From NCBI GenBank assembly GCA_963580285.1, contig OY757010.1, forward strand, positions 75,620,858 to 75,684,857: a DNA stretch of 64,000 bases. Reading direction: 5' to 3'. The stretch comes from Lucinisca nassula. Its lineage: Eukaryota; Mollusca; Bivalvia; Lucinida; Lucinidae. The number at the start of each line of letters is the position of its first letter. Within the stretch, counting starts at the first letter, position 1. Under the pieces are notes generated by a model, which had not been told where the DNA came from, made no database searches, and saw only the letters and a list, made by a program, of their open reading frames with translations. Positions 43,711 through 55,143 of this stretch are shown here, piece by piece. The position numbers were made by a program, and so were the translations under genes.

Positions 43711-45754
43711 AATAAATTTTTGGCATCTTGTTACTCTTCTTAAAATTGTTTAGCTGAAATTAGAATTTCTCTATTTTCTACATACTGTTTTATTTTCTAC
43801 ATACTGTTTTAATCTATCTGTTAAATTCACAAACTGCAAGATGAACTTTCTGCTACATAAATTGTGTATTATCGTTAGGACCACTTCACTGAGGCATTTC
43901 CTTAAACTTGCAAACTGTCATAATATGGCTTATTTTTTATAAAAACCCGCTGGTACTTCACTGAAGTGAGTTTAAATAATAAAACATTCAATTTCATGGA
44001 CATGGTACCACATTGATGCTGATTATCTCACACAAAATTCAACAAAACTAAAAGGTTTGGTTGGGAGGGTTATGGCCCTTTCAATATTATTTCAGCCATA
44101 TCGAGCTGACCATTAATCAGGTGTACAGAGGTGTACTACGTAAAGTCTTTAGAGAAGTTTTGTTGCAAAAATATGATTGTATCAATTGATTTAATTATCA
44201 TGATTGTTGTTAAGCAACACTGGTTTTTTAAGTTCTATATTCTGATGTTTTATCAAGTGCTAAGTTTTATAAAGTTATCATACTATAATGACTTGCCACA
44301 CATTGTTGAGGAATGATTGTGCACATTAACCAATTTTTGTATCAGAAATCTCAAAACTGGTTTTTAGCAAACAGTGCAGGCCCAGATCAGATACCACGTT
44401 CTGCAGTGTCTGAGAGCCTACACTGTTTGCAAAAAGTTCAGCTGTTTTCCAAACAAATTTTGAAGAACCCCTAAATTTTGAAATGGACTCCTGTTATATA
44501 TAAAGTGGAAGATTTCATTCAGTTCAAAATAGGTTAAAACATGAATATATTGAAGACAATAGCTGTCCAGTTTGTTACCCTTTTACCTACAAGTTTCTTA
44601 AGTGGATGTAATGAACTCCCTTATAAACCCCACTTATTCCATGATTTGGGTACTCCTGAGATACACTTGTTAGAACCACCTTGGTCTAATGAGCACACAC
44701 ATTCTATGCTTGCAGACGAAATGAGAAGAATGTCACCAATAAAATGGAAAATATAAGTTTTAAGTTTGTGGAAGCAACATTACAATAACACACACACATG
44801 CGACATAGTGCATTTTTTTACATCTCCAAAATTGCTACTTTTTGGTGAAAATCTTTGATATAAGCAAACATAGGTTGCTGCCTCATTGAGGTGGTTCTAA
44901 CTAGTGCCCATGACCTACTTCTTAGAGCAGTAATAAGAAAGATAATGAACGCTCCTGTAAACCCTAGTTTTCTCAGTAAGGTATTTTTTAGGGGTGGTGG
45001 GTGGGTGTGGGTGTGGGGGGGGGGGGGGGTGTTCATTTTATGAACATGTTCACCTGAAGACACTTTGTCACTTGGGTGACTAAGATCTTTTTCCCCAAGG
45101 TTCATTTGTCCTTGATTATTACTCCTAATAAATAAATAAAAGAAATAAACGATAAAATAAAATAAATGAGAAAAAAAAAACATTATTAAATAATTAAATA
45201 AATGCTTTTTTATGGGTCCTGTGTGAGTACTGCAATGGAAGGTCACGTTTTTTTTTTCACTTCTCAGCTCAACTTAAGAAAATTAATAATAAATTTAATA
45301 AATTAGGCCCTAATAAACAATCAAAATAATTAGAAAAAAAAATGCTTCTGAAAGATCTAACAACACATTTCAAAAATGAAGACTTTCAATTATTTGCAAA
45401 AAGTCAAGCTATAAATCATAGGCTTACAGCCATTGGTTATAATATATAACTTTGCCCCACCTACAATAGGATAAGCCCCACCTACAAATAACCATTAAAC
45501 TGCCAATCACAACCATTGCAATTTCAAGCCTTTTTCTTTACTTCTAAAAGAAACTCTTGTTTAGCATTTTTCATATATGAGTCCTATGGAAATGTTGTTC
45601 TCTGAAAACAAACAAAAGAAAAAAAAAATAAATGCCATCTGCTATGAGGTAATGCTTGATGCTTGATATAAGATTAAAAGTTTTTTTTCCATACATATGT
45701 CTGAATGTAATACTTGGCCGTCTTAAAAAAAAAACAATGCCATTTCCAGTAAGT
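43711..45754. other. Interior of element P, unassigned
   Basis: AT-rich. It holds a fold-back pair at 44365-44440 (GCAAACAGTGCAGGCC/ GCCTACACTGTTTGC), MITE-B pieces at 44600-44720 and 44790-45050, and a G homopolymer at about 45017-45028. The longest frames (44541-44756, 44818-45246) look like repeat by-products, with no recognisable domain. Confidence 0.55.
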
Positions 45755-46909
45755 AACTAGAGCTGCCGCCTAACGGGCGCCAATTATACCCCCGCATGCG
45801 TTGTCAGATAGTAACTCCAAGTAAGAGTCACAGAGATATAAGTTTTTTGATAGTCTGAGCCACACAATGACATAATAATAGTTTCTGATAACACAAATGA
45901 TTTAACATAAATAATAGCAAGGAATGAGGAAGTTATGTGCAATGTTAAAGTTTTTTTGTACCCACAAATTTTTACAAGTATTTGACCTTGAGGAAGGTCA
46001 ACGTGAAGGTCAAGGTCAGGTTTGTGTATATCAATCTTAAGTACTAGTAGCAAGGTGTGTGGTGTGTGAATATTAAAGAAATCGGTCAAAGAATGAGGAA
46101 GTTATGTGCAATGTTAAAGTTTTTTTGTACCGACAAATTTTTACAAGTATTTGACCTTGAGGAAGGTCAACGTGAAGGTCAAGGTCAGGTTTGTGTATAT
46201 CAATCTTAAGTACTAGTAGCAAGGTGTGTGGTGTGTGAATATTAAAGAAATCGGTCAAAGAATGAGGAAGTTATGTTCAATGTTAAAGTTTTTTGTAACG
46301 GACCGACGACGACAGACGACGACGACAGACGACAAGCTGACTCCTATATACCCCCTTCAAACTTCGTTTGCGGGGTTGATAGTCTGAGCCACACAATGAC
46401 ATAATAATAGTTTCTGATAACACAAATGATTTAACATAAATAATAGCAAGGAATGAGGAAGTTATGTGCAATGTTAAAGTTTTTTTGTACCCTCAAATTT
46501 TTACAAGTATTTGACCTTGAGGAAGGTCAACGTGAAGGTCAAGGTCAGGTTTGTGTATATCAATCTTAAGTACTAGTAGCAAGGTGTGTGATGTGTGAAT
46601 ATTAAAGAAATCGGTCAAAGAATGAGGAAGTTATGTGCAATGTTAAAGTTTTTTGTACCGACAAATTTTTACAAGTATTTGACTTTGAGGAAGGTCAACG
46701 TAAAGGTCAAGGTCAGGTTTGTGTATATCAATCTTAAGTACTAGTGGCAAGGTGTGTGGTGTGTGAATATTAAAGAAATCGGGCAAAGAATAAGGAAGTT
46801 ATGAGCAATGTTAACGTTTTTTGTAACGGACCGACGACGACAGACGACGACGACAGACGACAAGCTGACTCCTATATACCCCCTTCAAACTTCGTTTGCG
46901 GGGGTATAA
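45755..46909 (+). mobile_element. Satellite-bearing element 5 (pearl/HINE-like)
   Basis: It starts AACTAGAGCTGCCGCC. TATACCCCCGC near the start is inverted as GCGGGGGTATA at the end. The core is four units of about 184 bp (TTTGACCTTGAGGAAGGTC), themselves in a duplicated 530-bp block (45848 and 46378). ACGACGACAGACGACGACGA runs precede each CCCCCTTCAAACTTCGTTTG end. Confidence 0.85.
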
Positions 46910-47214
46910 TAAAACGACTGATAGAAAAGGAATAGATAAAACCACTAGGAAAAAATAATTTGGCCAACTTGCCCTACAAAAAAAAAAAAAAAAAATAAAT
47001 AAAATAAATAAAAATAAATAAATAAAATAAATAAATAACTGTTTTTTTTTTTTTTGTTTGTTTCCTAGTAGAGAAATTTCCATTAGAACTGAACAAAGAG
47101 TAACACATTGCCTAAAATATATGAAATTTATTTATATGGTGAAGAATTTCTTTATCACATGTTTTCCTTTAATTTTTTTTTTTCCTCTTATCCTGCTGAA
47201 CAAGACAATCCCTA

Positions 47215-48530
47215 CATTTGCAAACAGTTTAGCTCCAGATAAGCCATCTGATCAGGATCTTCACTGTTCATCATGTAGTTTGTGAATTTAACAGATAGCT
47301 TTTAAGTGAACATTTTTAAAAGATTAACAAGTTGCCATCTGATCAGGATCTTCACTGTTCACCATGCAGTTTGTGAATTTAACAGATAGCTTATATTAAG
47401 TACATGAATATTGAAAGTAGAGAAATTCTAACTTTAAGTGAACAGTTTTAAAAGAGTAACAAGATGCCATCTGATCAGGATCTTCACTGTTCATCATACA
47501 GTTTGTGAATTTAACAGCTAGCTTTTAAGTGAACATTTTTAAAAAGAGTAACAAGATGCCTTCTGATCAGGATCTTCACTGTTCACCATGCAGTTTGAGA
47601 ATTTAACAGATAGCTAATTATTAAGTACATGAATATTGAAAGTAGAGAAATTCTAACTTTAAGTGAACAGTTTTAAAAGAGTAACAAGATGCCATCTGAT
47701 CAGGATCTTCACTGTTCATCATGCAGTTTGTCAATTTAACAGACAGCTTTTAAGTGAACATTTTTAAATGAGTAACAAGATGCCATCTGATCAGGATATT
47801 CACTGTTCATCATGCAGGTTGTGAATTTAACAGACAGCTTTTAAGTGAACATTTTTAAAAGAGTATCAAGATGCGATCTGATCGGGATCTTCACTGTTCA
47901 TCATGCAGTTTGTGAATTTAACAGACAGCTTTTAAGTGAACATTTTTAAAAGAGTAACAAGATGCCATCTGATCAGGATCTTCAATGTTCATCATGCAGT
48001 TTGTGAATTTAACAGACAGCTTTTAAGTGAACATTTTAAAAGAGTAACAAGATGCCATCTGATCAGGACCTTCACTGTTCATCATGCAGTTTGTGAATTT
48101 AGCAGATAGCTTTTAAGTGAACATTTTTAAAAGAGTAACAAGATGCCATCTGATCAGGATCTTCACTGTTCATCATGCAGTTTGTGAATTTAACAGATAG
48201 CTTTTAACTTCACTGTTCATCATGTAGTTTGTGAGTTTAACAGATAGCTTATATTCAGTACATGTATATTGAAAGAAGAGAAATTCTAACAATTACGAAA
48301 ACATGCCTATACAAATACATTGTAAACTTTACCGCCGAAAAAAACGAAAACAAAAATTTTAAGATGAAAAGAATTGTGGTAGTTTTCTTATTTAGAAATT
48401 CTAATTTCAAGTGAAAATTTTTAAAAGAGTAGCAAGATGCCATCTGATCAGGATCTTCACTGTTCATCATGCAGTTTGTGAATTAAAAAAAAAATAACAG
48501 ATTGATTAAATCAAGTATATAGAAAGTAGA
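47215..48530 (-). repeat. Array in right arm of element P, about 92-bp unit
   Basis: GCCATCTGATCAGGATCTTC recurs about every 88-92 bases between 47690 and 48165. Less regular units lie on both sides, with some 128-136 bp units containing an extra TATTGAAAGTAGAG block. It is the inverted counterpart of the left arm and has more units. Confidence 0.85.
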
Positions 48531-48900
48531 GAAATTCTAATTTCAACTAAACATTTTTTTATCAGAGTAACAAGTTGCCAAAAATATATTTCATAAAATT
48601 TATGGTGAAAAATTTCCTGAGCATAATAACATGTTTTTCAATTTATTTATTCTATTTAATTTTCTTTTTTTTTCCCCTTTTTTATACATATGCCCATGAG
48701 GTGATATACCATACCAGTAGGTGTCATTTTCAATAAACAGTAATTTATCTTCAATTATCATAGCCATAATAAGGCTTGTTAAAGCACTGGTCCTCCTGTA
48801 TTTGGTCCTCAAATTATACCCCTGGTCCTCTAGAGGACTTGGTCCTCAGTCCTCTGGTCCTCCAGTAAAAGTCCTCAAATTATACCTTCCCCTGTACACG

Positions 48901-49325
48901 AGTCTGCCGACCGGTACCGGACGACGGACAAGGGTCATTTCGCCAGTGAATCGTTTCGCCCTGGGTTGTTTCATCCGTAGGTCGTTTCGCCCTGTTTTGG
49001 CGGGTCGTTTCGCCCTTATATTTTCCCAAGCACTATGGGTTGAGGTTAGATATTTTTTGGTATATATAGGGGTTTATGGGGGTATGCGGAGTCCCGGAAA
49101 GTATTGTAATATCCTCGTTTGGTGCAGCTGTACGACCTATTGATGACTTATTCGTCAGGTTTGAGCAACTCGAGCTACCACCTTTTTGAGAAAGATATTT
49201 GAGCTCACATTACGTTAACAAGTCTTGCAATATAATGGGATATATGGCTTTGAAAATGTGTACATGTAAAATGTGATATTTTTCTCATTTCTGCTCAAAA
49301 CATAGATTGTGGGTTAGAATCATCT
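48901..49325. repeat. Repeat-O end and partial TIR element L copy
   Basis: 48940-49015 has TCGTTTCGCCCTG-type units. 49020-49325 matches the inverted 38760-39075 segment of element L (ACCACCTTTTTGAG, AACAAGTCTTGCAATATAAT). The copy stops at the LTR element. Confidence 0.7.
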
Positions 49326-49489
49326 TGTAATGTTTTACTGTGGGGTGCAATTAAAGGAACACCGTTGGTTTATTTCAACTATTCTATTCGAGTGCTCACC
49401 GCTTAATAATCATATTACAGCATGCAAACATGCATCTCATTTTCTAAGCTCCTCCTAGAACTTTTGACTGACAGTTCTTATATACTACA
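49326..49489 (-). repeat. 3' LTR of the Gypsy element
   Basis: In element orientation it starts TGTAGTATATAAGAACTGTC (with a TATATAAG candidate TATA box) and ends CATTACA. TG...CA ends. A purine-rich tract (AAAGAAGGAAAAGAG, 49490-49505) lies directly upstream, as expected for plus-strand priming. Confidence 0.92.
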
Positions 49490-50179
49490 CTCTTTTCCTT
49501 CTTTGAAAAAAAAGAAGAAAAAAAATATATATTATATAGAAAAATAGTTGACATCGCTTCTCATTCTGAATGGGAGAAAAAGGCAAACATATCAATTACG
49601 GAAAATAATTGCTTAGTAAGCATCAGAATGTAATTTGATAAATAAAAATAAAAAATGAGTTCCTTTAAGAGCAATGAAAACATTCATAAGAAAGAAGATG
49701 GGTCATACTACGTAGTTTCGGCCAAAAAAGCCTCATCAGTGACCCTGCCATGACCCGGCAAAGAAAGCCAGAGGAAACATACTTCAATTTTGCGAATTTC
49801 GAATAGGCAGTCGATTCAGAGACTGATATAAATCAAAATGGAGTCTAAAAAAATAAAAACCTGTCTAGAATATGAGTCTAAACCAATAATTTATTTCTGA
49901 TTTCTCAGAATATTCACGCTGATCTCAAAGGACCAAAAGTAAAATATAAACTGCACTATGGTTGATAAAGTTCATGTATGTCGCAGTTTGGTGTCGACAT
50001 TTAATGAATGATTGAAATTGAACTGCCAAACCAGTTATTTCAACAGTTATTGTTAATTATTTCTAGACTGTTCAAAGCAGTTCTTGTTTTGAAAATATTA
50101 AAATACATCCTGTCTCTGACACGTAATTGATATAGTTATTAAATGCCACTGCCTTGCCACACAAGAAGCGTTAGGTCTT

Positions 50180-52015
50180 TCAATCATCACGATATCTGAT
50201 TGGACACTTCAGTGTTTTTCTGTTTCTGAGTTCTCTCTGATTTATTATCCTAGAAGTTTGTTGTACAACACTGGCTGGATAATAGTATGGTCTCACATGA
50301 TTAACACTACGATACAGAACTTCACCACTTTCTCCTTGAAGTTTGACAGATAACCCCTTTTGCTGAATGACCCTGTAAACCTTGTTACGCCAATTTTGTA
50401 AAATTTTCCCCTTTTCTTGTCTCAATATCAGCACATTTTGGCCTGATGTAAATTTCCTAAAATTTTGGGGTTTTTGTTTTATTGGCATAAAATTTAATAT
50501 TTGCCTTCTGACTTGCAAAGATTTTGGTATTTTATAGGTGTGGTATTCAGGGAGTTTTGTTTTTCTTTCTCTGTTCATTAGCAACTCAGATGGTGATTTG
50601 TTTGTTGTGCAGTGCTTTGTTGCTCTGTAATGTAAGAGAAATGTTTGAAGTTCCTCGCGCCAGTTCTTGTCTTCTGACATTGCAGTTTTCACGCATTTCT
50701 TCAAAGATTTGTTGAAATTTTCAACAAGACCGTTTTGCCGTGCCATATAAGGCAAAGAGTGAAAATGTTTGATGCCATTTTGTTTCAAGAAGTCTTCAAA
50801 TTCAGTACTCACAAAATTCGCCGCGTTGTCGGTCTTTATGATTAATGGTAGGCCAAAAATAGCGAACCATTTTCTTAACTGATTGATTATAGAATGACTG
50901 GTTATGGATGTTAAAATTTCCGCCATAGGAAAGCGTGAGTAGTAGTCAATGATAACCAGAATGTAGTATTTATTTTCAAAGGGTCCAGTTATGTCCATTG
51001 CAAGCTCTCTCCAAGGTCCTGCTGGCAATTTAGTCATGACTACTGGAGGATCACGAGGGGGAGTAGATGTCATTTGGCATGCGTGACATGTATTTATCAT
51101 TTCAGCTACATGCTCATCAATTCTGGGCCACCATACCTTTTCTCGTAATAATTGTTTTGTTTTTACTATACCTCTGTGTGAGTCATGAGCTATTTTAAGC
51201 AGTCGCTTCTGCAACGCTGGGGGTATAACTAGTTTATTACCCTTGAGAATAATTGAGTCCTTGACTGAAAGCTCAGTTCTTATCTGATAATAAGGTTTTA
51301 ATTGGTCGCTTTTGACCCACCTGTTTGATTCAACGCATTTGCGAACTTTGCAAAATATTTGGTCAGATTCCGACGCGTGTCTCAATTCATCTAAAGTCAC
51401 CGCTACTGGTAAACTGCTAGACATAATGTAATTAATGTGGTTTTCTGTAATGTCGCACGTGGCGGTGTCTGTTTCAGAGACCGGGGCGCGGGATAAAATA
51501 TCTGCTGTCATTAAGTGTGCCGGTACATATTCTACTTTGAAGTCGTACGGCTGCAGTTTCAAGACCATGTTTTGAATTCTAGCTGTTGTTTGGTGTGCAG
51601 AGGTGAAAATCCTCTCTAGCGCACGGTGGTCTGAATGCACCGTAAATTTCATACCATATAGATAAACATGAAATCTCTGTATGCCAAATAATACGGCAAG
51701 AGCTTCTCGCTCCGACTGCGAGTAACGTCGCTCTACTGGTGTAAGCGTTCGACTTGCATATGCGACAGGTCTAATGTCACCGTTTTTCTGTCTTTGATTT
51801 AAGATTGCACCCAGTCCGTATGGGCTCGCGTCAACGACTAAGTATGTCTCAGCATCTTGATCATAATAGGCAATTACTTCAGCGCTCGTGAGACACTGTT
51901 TAAGTTTTTCAAACGCATTCTGCTGGTCGCACGACCATTCCCAGGGAACATTTTTCCTGATAATTTTTCGCAACGGTTCGCAACTGTCGCGTAATGCGGG
52001 ATAAATTTTGAGCAA
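50180..52015 (-). pseudogene. Gypsy RNase H and integrase segment
   Basis: A single open frame of about 610 codons. RNase H: VVDASPYGLGA, SEREALAV, TVHSDHRALE and TADILSRAP. Integrase: zinc-binding HDSHRG and CHAC, then a DDE core in MDITGPF, KTDNAANF and ARQNGLVENFNKSLKK. The C-terminal tail ends RYRDD at a TGA. This part is intact, but it lacks its own start in context. Confidence 0.92.
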
Positions 52016-53040
52016 AATCCCACAAGACCTAGAAAACTCTTAACCTCACTAGCATTTGTAGGTGGGGTCGCATCACGGATAGCTTTCACTTTCATACTGT
52101 CTATTTTAATTCCTTGGGAAGATAAGGTGTATTCCATAAATTTTAATTCTGCCTTGTTAAACTCGCATTTGTTCTTGTTTAATGTCAAGTTTTTGTCGCG
52201 TAGCCTAGTCATTACCATTTTCAAGATTTTATCATGATTTTCTTGATTGTCAGCATAAATGATGATGTCATCAATGATTACTTTACAGCCTGGTATGTCT
52301 TCAAATATTTGCTGCATTAAGCGTTGAAATATTTCACTGGCGGGCGTTATGCCATAAATTAAACGTTTGAACCTGTACATGCCTTTGTTGGGGGTAACAA
52401 ATGTCAAGATTGATCTGCTTTTTTCTTCAACCTCGACCTGCATAAACGCATCATTCAAATCTAATCGACTGAACAGACATGCACCGTTCATTTGTTCTAA
52501 GGTATCATCAATATTTGGTAAAGGGTACCTTTCCCGTAATATTGCTTTGTTAGCTTGTCTCATGTCAACAGCTAACCGTATGCCATTGTTTTTCTTTTGA
52601 ACAGGGACTAGGTTCGATATCCATGGGGTTGGTCCTGTAACCTTTTCAATTAAATCGCATTTCTCTAATTGGTCGATTTTCTTTTCGACCTGTTTTCGCA
52701 TTTTAAATGGAATTTGTCGCGCTGTTTGAGCTACTGGAGTCACAGATTTATCGATATGTAGCTTTAGCTGAAAATCTTTGAGTATACCTGTGCCGATGAA
52801 TCTATCCTCATATGACCTCAATATTGATTCAGTATTTTCATGTGTACTTGTTACCGTATTTATCCTACCGATATGCAGTAAACCTAGCTCTTATGCAGTT
52901 TTACGGCCTAATAATGGCTTACCTTTACCATGGATGATTTGAAATTCTACAGGGTGTGTAGATTGGCCAATTTGCAGGTTTAATTTTGTTTTGCCATATA
53001 GTTTTAGGGTCGAGGTCTCGCCATAAGGGTAAATTTTGGC
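51985..53040 (-). pseudogene. Gypsy reverse transcriptase segment
   Basis: It begins with a linker containing one TAA stop (about 52890) and continues through TPWISNLVPVQKKN, FSRLDLNDAF (first catalytic Asp), FKRLIYGITPASEIFQ and the IIDDIIIYA box (second and third Asp; Ile replaces the usual Tyr). It ends in SFLGLVGFCSKFIPHYA. A one-base shift at about 51980 breaks the join to the RNase H frame. Confidence 0.9.
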
Positions 53041-53290
53041 TTCTGAATGTTGTAAAGAAGTTTCTGGTGTTTTATCTGCTCATATATGCTTTTGTCAATT
53101 GCGTTTACTGATGCCCCACTATCAATTAAGAAATTAATTATCTTCCCTTCAACTGTCAAAGAAATAGTGGCGTCGTTCTTACCGTTTAGAGTGAAAATTT
53201 CATCCCTTTCATCCCCACTGGAATTATCATTATCCATAAGCACATTGACATTTTTCACTTTTGATTTGCACATGTGAGAAAAGTGATTTT
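53035..53290 (-). pseudogene. Gypsy protease segment
   Basis: An aspartic protease with the LIDSGASVNAID active site (about 53100-53130), in a different frame from gag because of the shift inside the second zinc knuckle. Another one-base shift near 53040 separates it from the pol frame that follows (KIYPYGETSTLKL). Confidence 0.85.
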
Positions 53291-54062
53291 TTACCGTTAC
53301 AAGCAAAGCAAGTAACTCCTTTTGTCTTTTCACAGGCATATCCATAATGACCAGTTTCTCCGCACCGGTAGCACAAAGCTGTTTCAACCGCGTATCTGCG
53401 TCCTGGTTGGGTACGTTTATGTTGCGATGGGTGTGATCTTGGGTTTCTGTTCGGTTGTGTCGGCTGTGTTCTGGGTGGATGGGTAGTTTGTTTTGGTCTA
53501 GACCCATTACTCGATTGTCCACGTCCACGGCGGTTGGTTCGAACCCGGTTTACTTCCTCTGTGCCATTAGTGGAGCCATTATTTGGGGTGTCGTGGCTTT
53601 CCATTTTTTTCGAGTGCGTTTCTGGAAGTTCGAAAGTCCTTGCTATTGATTGTAACTTATCAATTGTCAAGTTTTGTTCTTCCAGTAACTTTTTCTTCAG
53701 TTGGGTAGAGTGGCATCCGTTTACAACTTGGTCTCGGATTCTTTCTTTCTGGTCCGTAAATTCACATGAAATAGCAAGTTTTGATAACCTTACGATATAG
53801 TTATCTGTTGTTTCATCTTTGGTTTGTGTTGTTTTATGGAACACATGACGTTCATAAGAAATGTTTTTTCTTTGGTTTGAAGTAGTCAGAGAGCAATGTT
53901 GTGGCCTCATCATAGGTCGTACCTGGATCCTCAAATGTTTCAAAAATGTCCTGCACTTCTGTCCCAGCGACATGTAATAAAAGAGCAAGCTTTTGCTCAT
54001 CTTTGGTAATGTTTGCGGCCTTGATATAATACTCGAACCGTTTGAGATACTGTTCCCATGAT

Positions 54063-54230
54063 TAGAAGCCTCCGTGGTGCAGTGGTTACGCTACTCGCCT
54101 TGTAAACCAGGGATCGCAGGATCGATCCCGGGCTTCTCCAGACTTTCGGATGAGTCTTTAAACCGAGGTCCCGTCTCCGTATGACCTTAGCTGTTGGTGG
54201 GACGTAAAACTAAAACTCACTCACTCACAT
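54063..54230 (+). mobile_element. tRNA-derived SINE-B nested in Gypsy gag
   Basis: AGAAGCCTCCGTGGTGCAGT (A box TGGTGCAGTGG) and GGATCGATCCCGGGC (B box GATCGATCC), body and CACTCACTCAC tail. The 11-base repeat TTCCCATGATT is at about 54054-54064 and 54231-54241. The best copy of the family. Confidence 0.92.
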
Positions 54231-54240
54231 TCCCATGATT

Positions 54241-54366
54241 TATTTAAGGTAGAAGTAAAACAAAGATCAGGAATTGATACAATTAACTTACTCCATCCAT
54301 AAAAGACACCAAAGGGAAAGAAATACAAACATTAAGCGACCAGACCATAATGGAAACCTAAACAAA
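54241..54366 (-). mobile_element. 5'-truncated retroelement-G tail nested in Gypsy gag
   Basis: GAAGTAAAACAAAGATCAGG to CATAATGGAAACCTAAAC is the 3'-terminal 125 bases of the tail family. It fits a heavily 5'-truncated retroposition. Confidence 0.8.
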
Positions 54367-54582
54367 GGAAATTCGTTTGTTTTCCTATGACACGAAAATG
54401 TCCTGGACTCGAAATATCCAATTTTGTCGCCATAATAGATTTCTTTTCTTGTTTTAACTTCACTTGTTTTTAATTTACGTGTTTGTTTTCACACTTGTTT
54501 TTTCATTAGTTCGACAAAATTTTATTTCAACAAGACAGACATTGGTTTGAGTCCGTTAATAAAATCCCGTATTCGTCGCCAT

Positions 54583-54746
54583 TGTAATGTTTTACTGTGG
54601 GGTGCAATTAAAGGAACAACATTGGTTTATTTCAACTATTCTATTCGAGTGCTCACCGCTTAATAATCATATTACAGCATGCAAACATGCATCTCATTTT
54701 CTAAGCTCCTCCTAGAACTTTTGACTGACAGTTCTTATATACTACA
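54583..54746 (-). repeat. 5' LTR of the Gypsy element
   Basis: Same length as the 3' LTR. Differences are confined to AACACCGTTGG versus AACAACATTGG. Just inside (54582 downward) the sequence TGGCGACGAATACGGGA starts with TGG, as a tRNA primer-binding site should. The primer tRNA was not assigned. Confidence 0.92.
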
Positions 54747-54751
54747 CATCT

Positions 54752-55012
54752 TATTGTCTTTGTTCACAGCTCCCATCAGAGACACCAAAGGGAAAAACAC
54801 AAACATGAAACAACAGACCCCCAATGGAAACATCAACAGCGGAAAGCCAAAAAAACAGTTTCTTTCCCACAAAATGGCCAATCGGCTATCCAAAATAAAA
54901 TAATATAAGCAACACAAACATCATAAGTCAAACCATAACAAAAATAAACCGCGACTGAAGAACCGCGTTGGAACGGTCAGCGGAAACGAATTCCACTGGG
55001 GGGAGGCGTGGG

Positions 55013-55043
<31 letters not shown>

Positions 55044-55090
55044 GTTCGGGGCTTAAATCGATTTTACGCAATCCTCAGAATCAGAATTGT
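54752..55090 (-). repeat. Retroelement-G tail copy
   Basis: GACACCAAAGGGAAAAACAC, CACAAAATGGCC, CGTTGGAACGGTCAGCGG and TTAAATCGATTTTACG are shared with 60400-60700. A GT/G-rich run of about 30 bases (55015-55043) has expanded inside it. Confidence 0.75.
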
Positions 55091-55143
55091 TACTGGTGAC
55101 ACGTCAAATGGCATTCATACGCCAGGACATGTGATATGGGAAG

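Larger units (their letters stand above)
41978..48891. mobile_element. Large TIR element P, 6.9 kb, 9-bp target duplication
   Basis: The left end GGGAAGGTATAATTTGAGGA and the reverse complement of the right end are the same. Arms match closely for about 400 bases (GGTCCTCTAGAGGACC-type region, CTTTTATTAAGCC, CACCTCATGGGCATAT), then both run into arrays of one tandem repeat family. CTGTACACG flanks it at 41969-41977 and 48892-48900. The interior (43700-47200) holds nested MITE-B copies, a satellite-bearing element (45755-46909) and AT-rich sequence. No transposase motif was seen. The 9-bp duplication fits MULE-like elements, but long array-bearing arms are unusual. Confidence 0.85.
53255..54433 (-). 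pseudogene. Gypsy gag, interrupted
   Basis: It starts MATKLDISSPGHF at 54433, is cut by two nested insertions (54241-54366 and 54063-54230), then resumes WEQYLKRFEYYIKAANITKD. A one-base frame shift lies in a run of six A near 53875. A CX2CX4HX4C zinc knuckle (CYRC..H....C) is seen at about 53335-53375. A second knuckle is complete only if a run of six A near 53295 is read as five. RNA-binding Gag of an LTR element. Confidence 0.85.
49326..54746 (-). mobile_element. Ty3/Gypsy LTR retrotransposon, minus strand
   Basis: Two 164-bp LTRs flank gag, protease, reverse transcriptase, RNase H and integrase in that order. CATCT lies immediately outside both ends (49321-49325 and 54747-54751), a perfect 5-bp duplication. 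A SINE-B and a retroelement-G tail are nested in gag, and the element carries several frame breaks. It is therefore dead as read. LTRs differ at only 2 of 164 positions. Confidence 0.95.

Noticed and set aside
45784..46258. Repeated short proteins starting MTDFFNIHTPHT
   Set aside because: They are the reverse frame of the 184-bp tandem unit and recur only because the DNA repeats. No coding signature.
47215..48530. CRISPR-like direct repeats with spacers
   Set aside because: The whole 92-bp unit is repeated, not only a short repeat separated by unique spacers, and the setting is a eukaryotic transposon arm.
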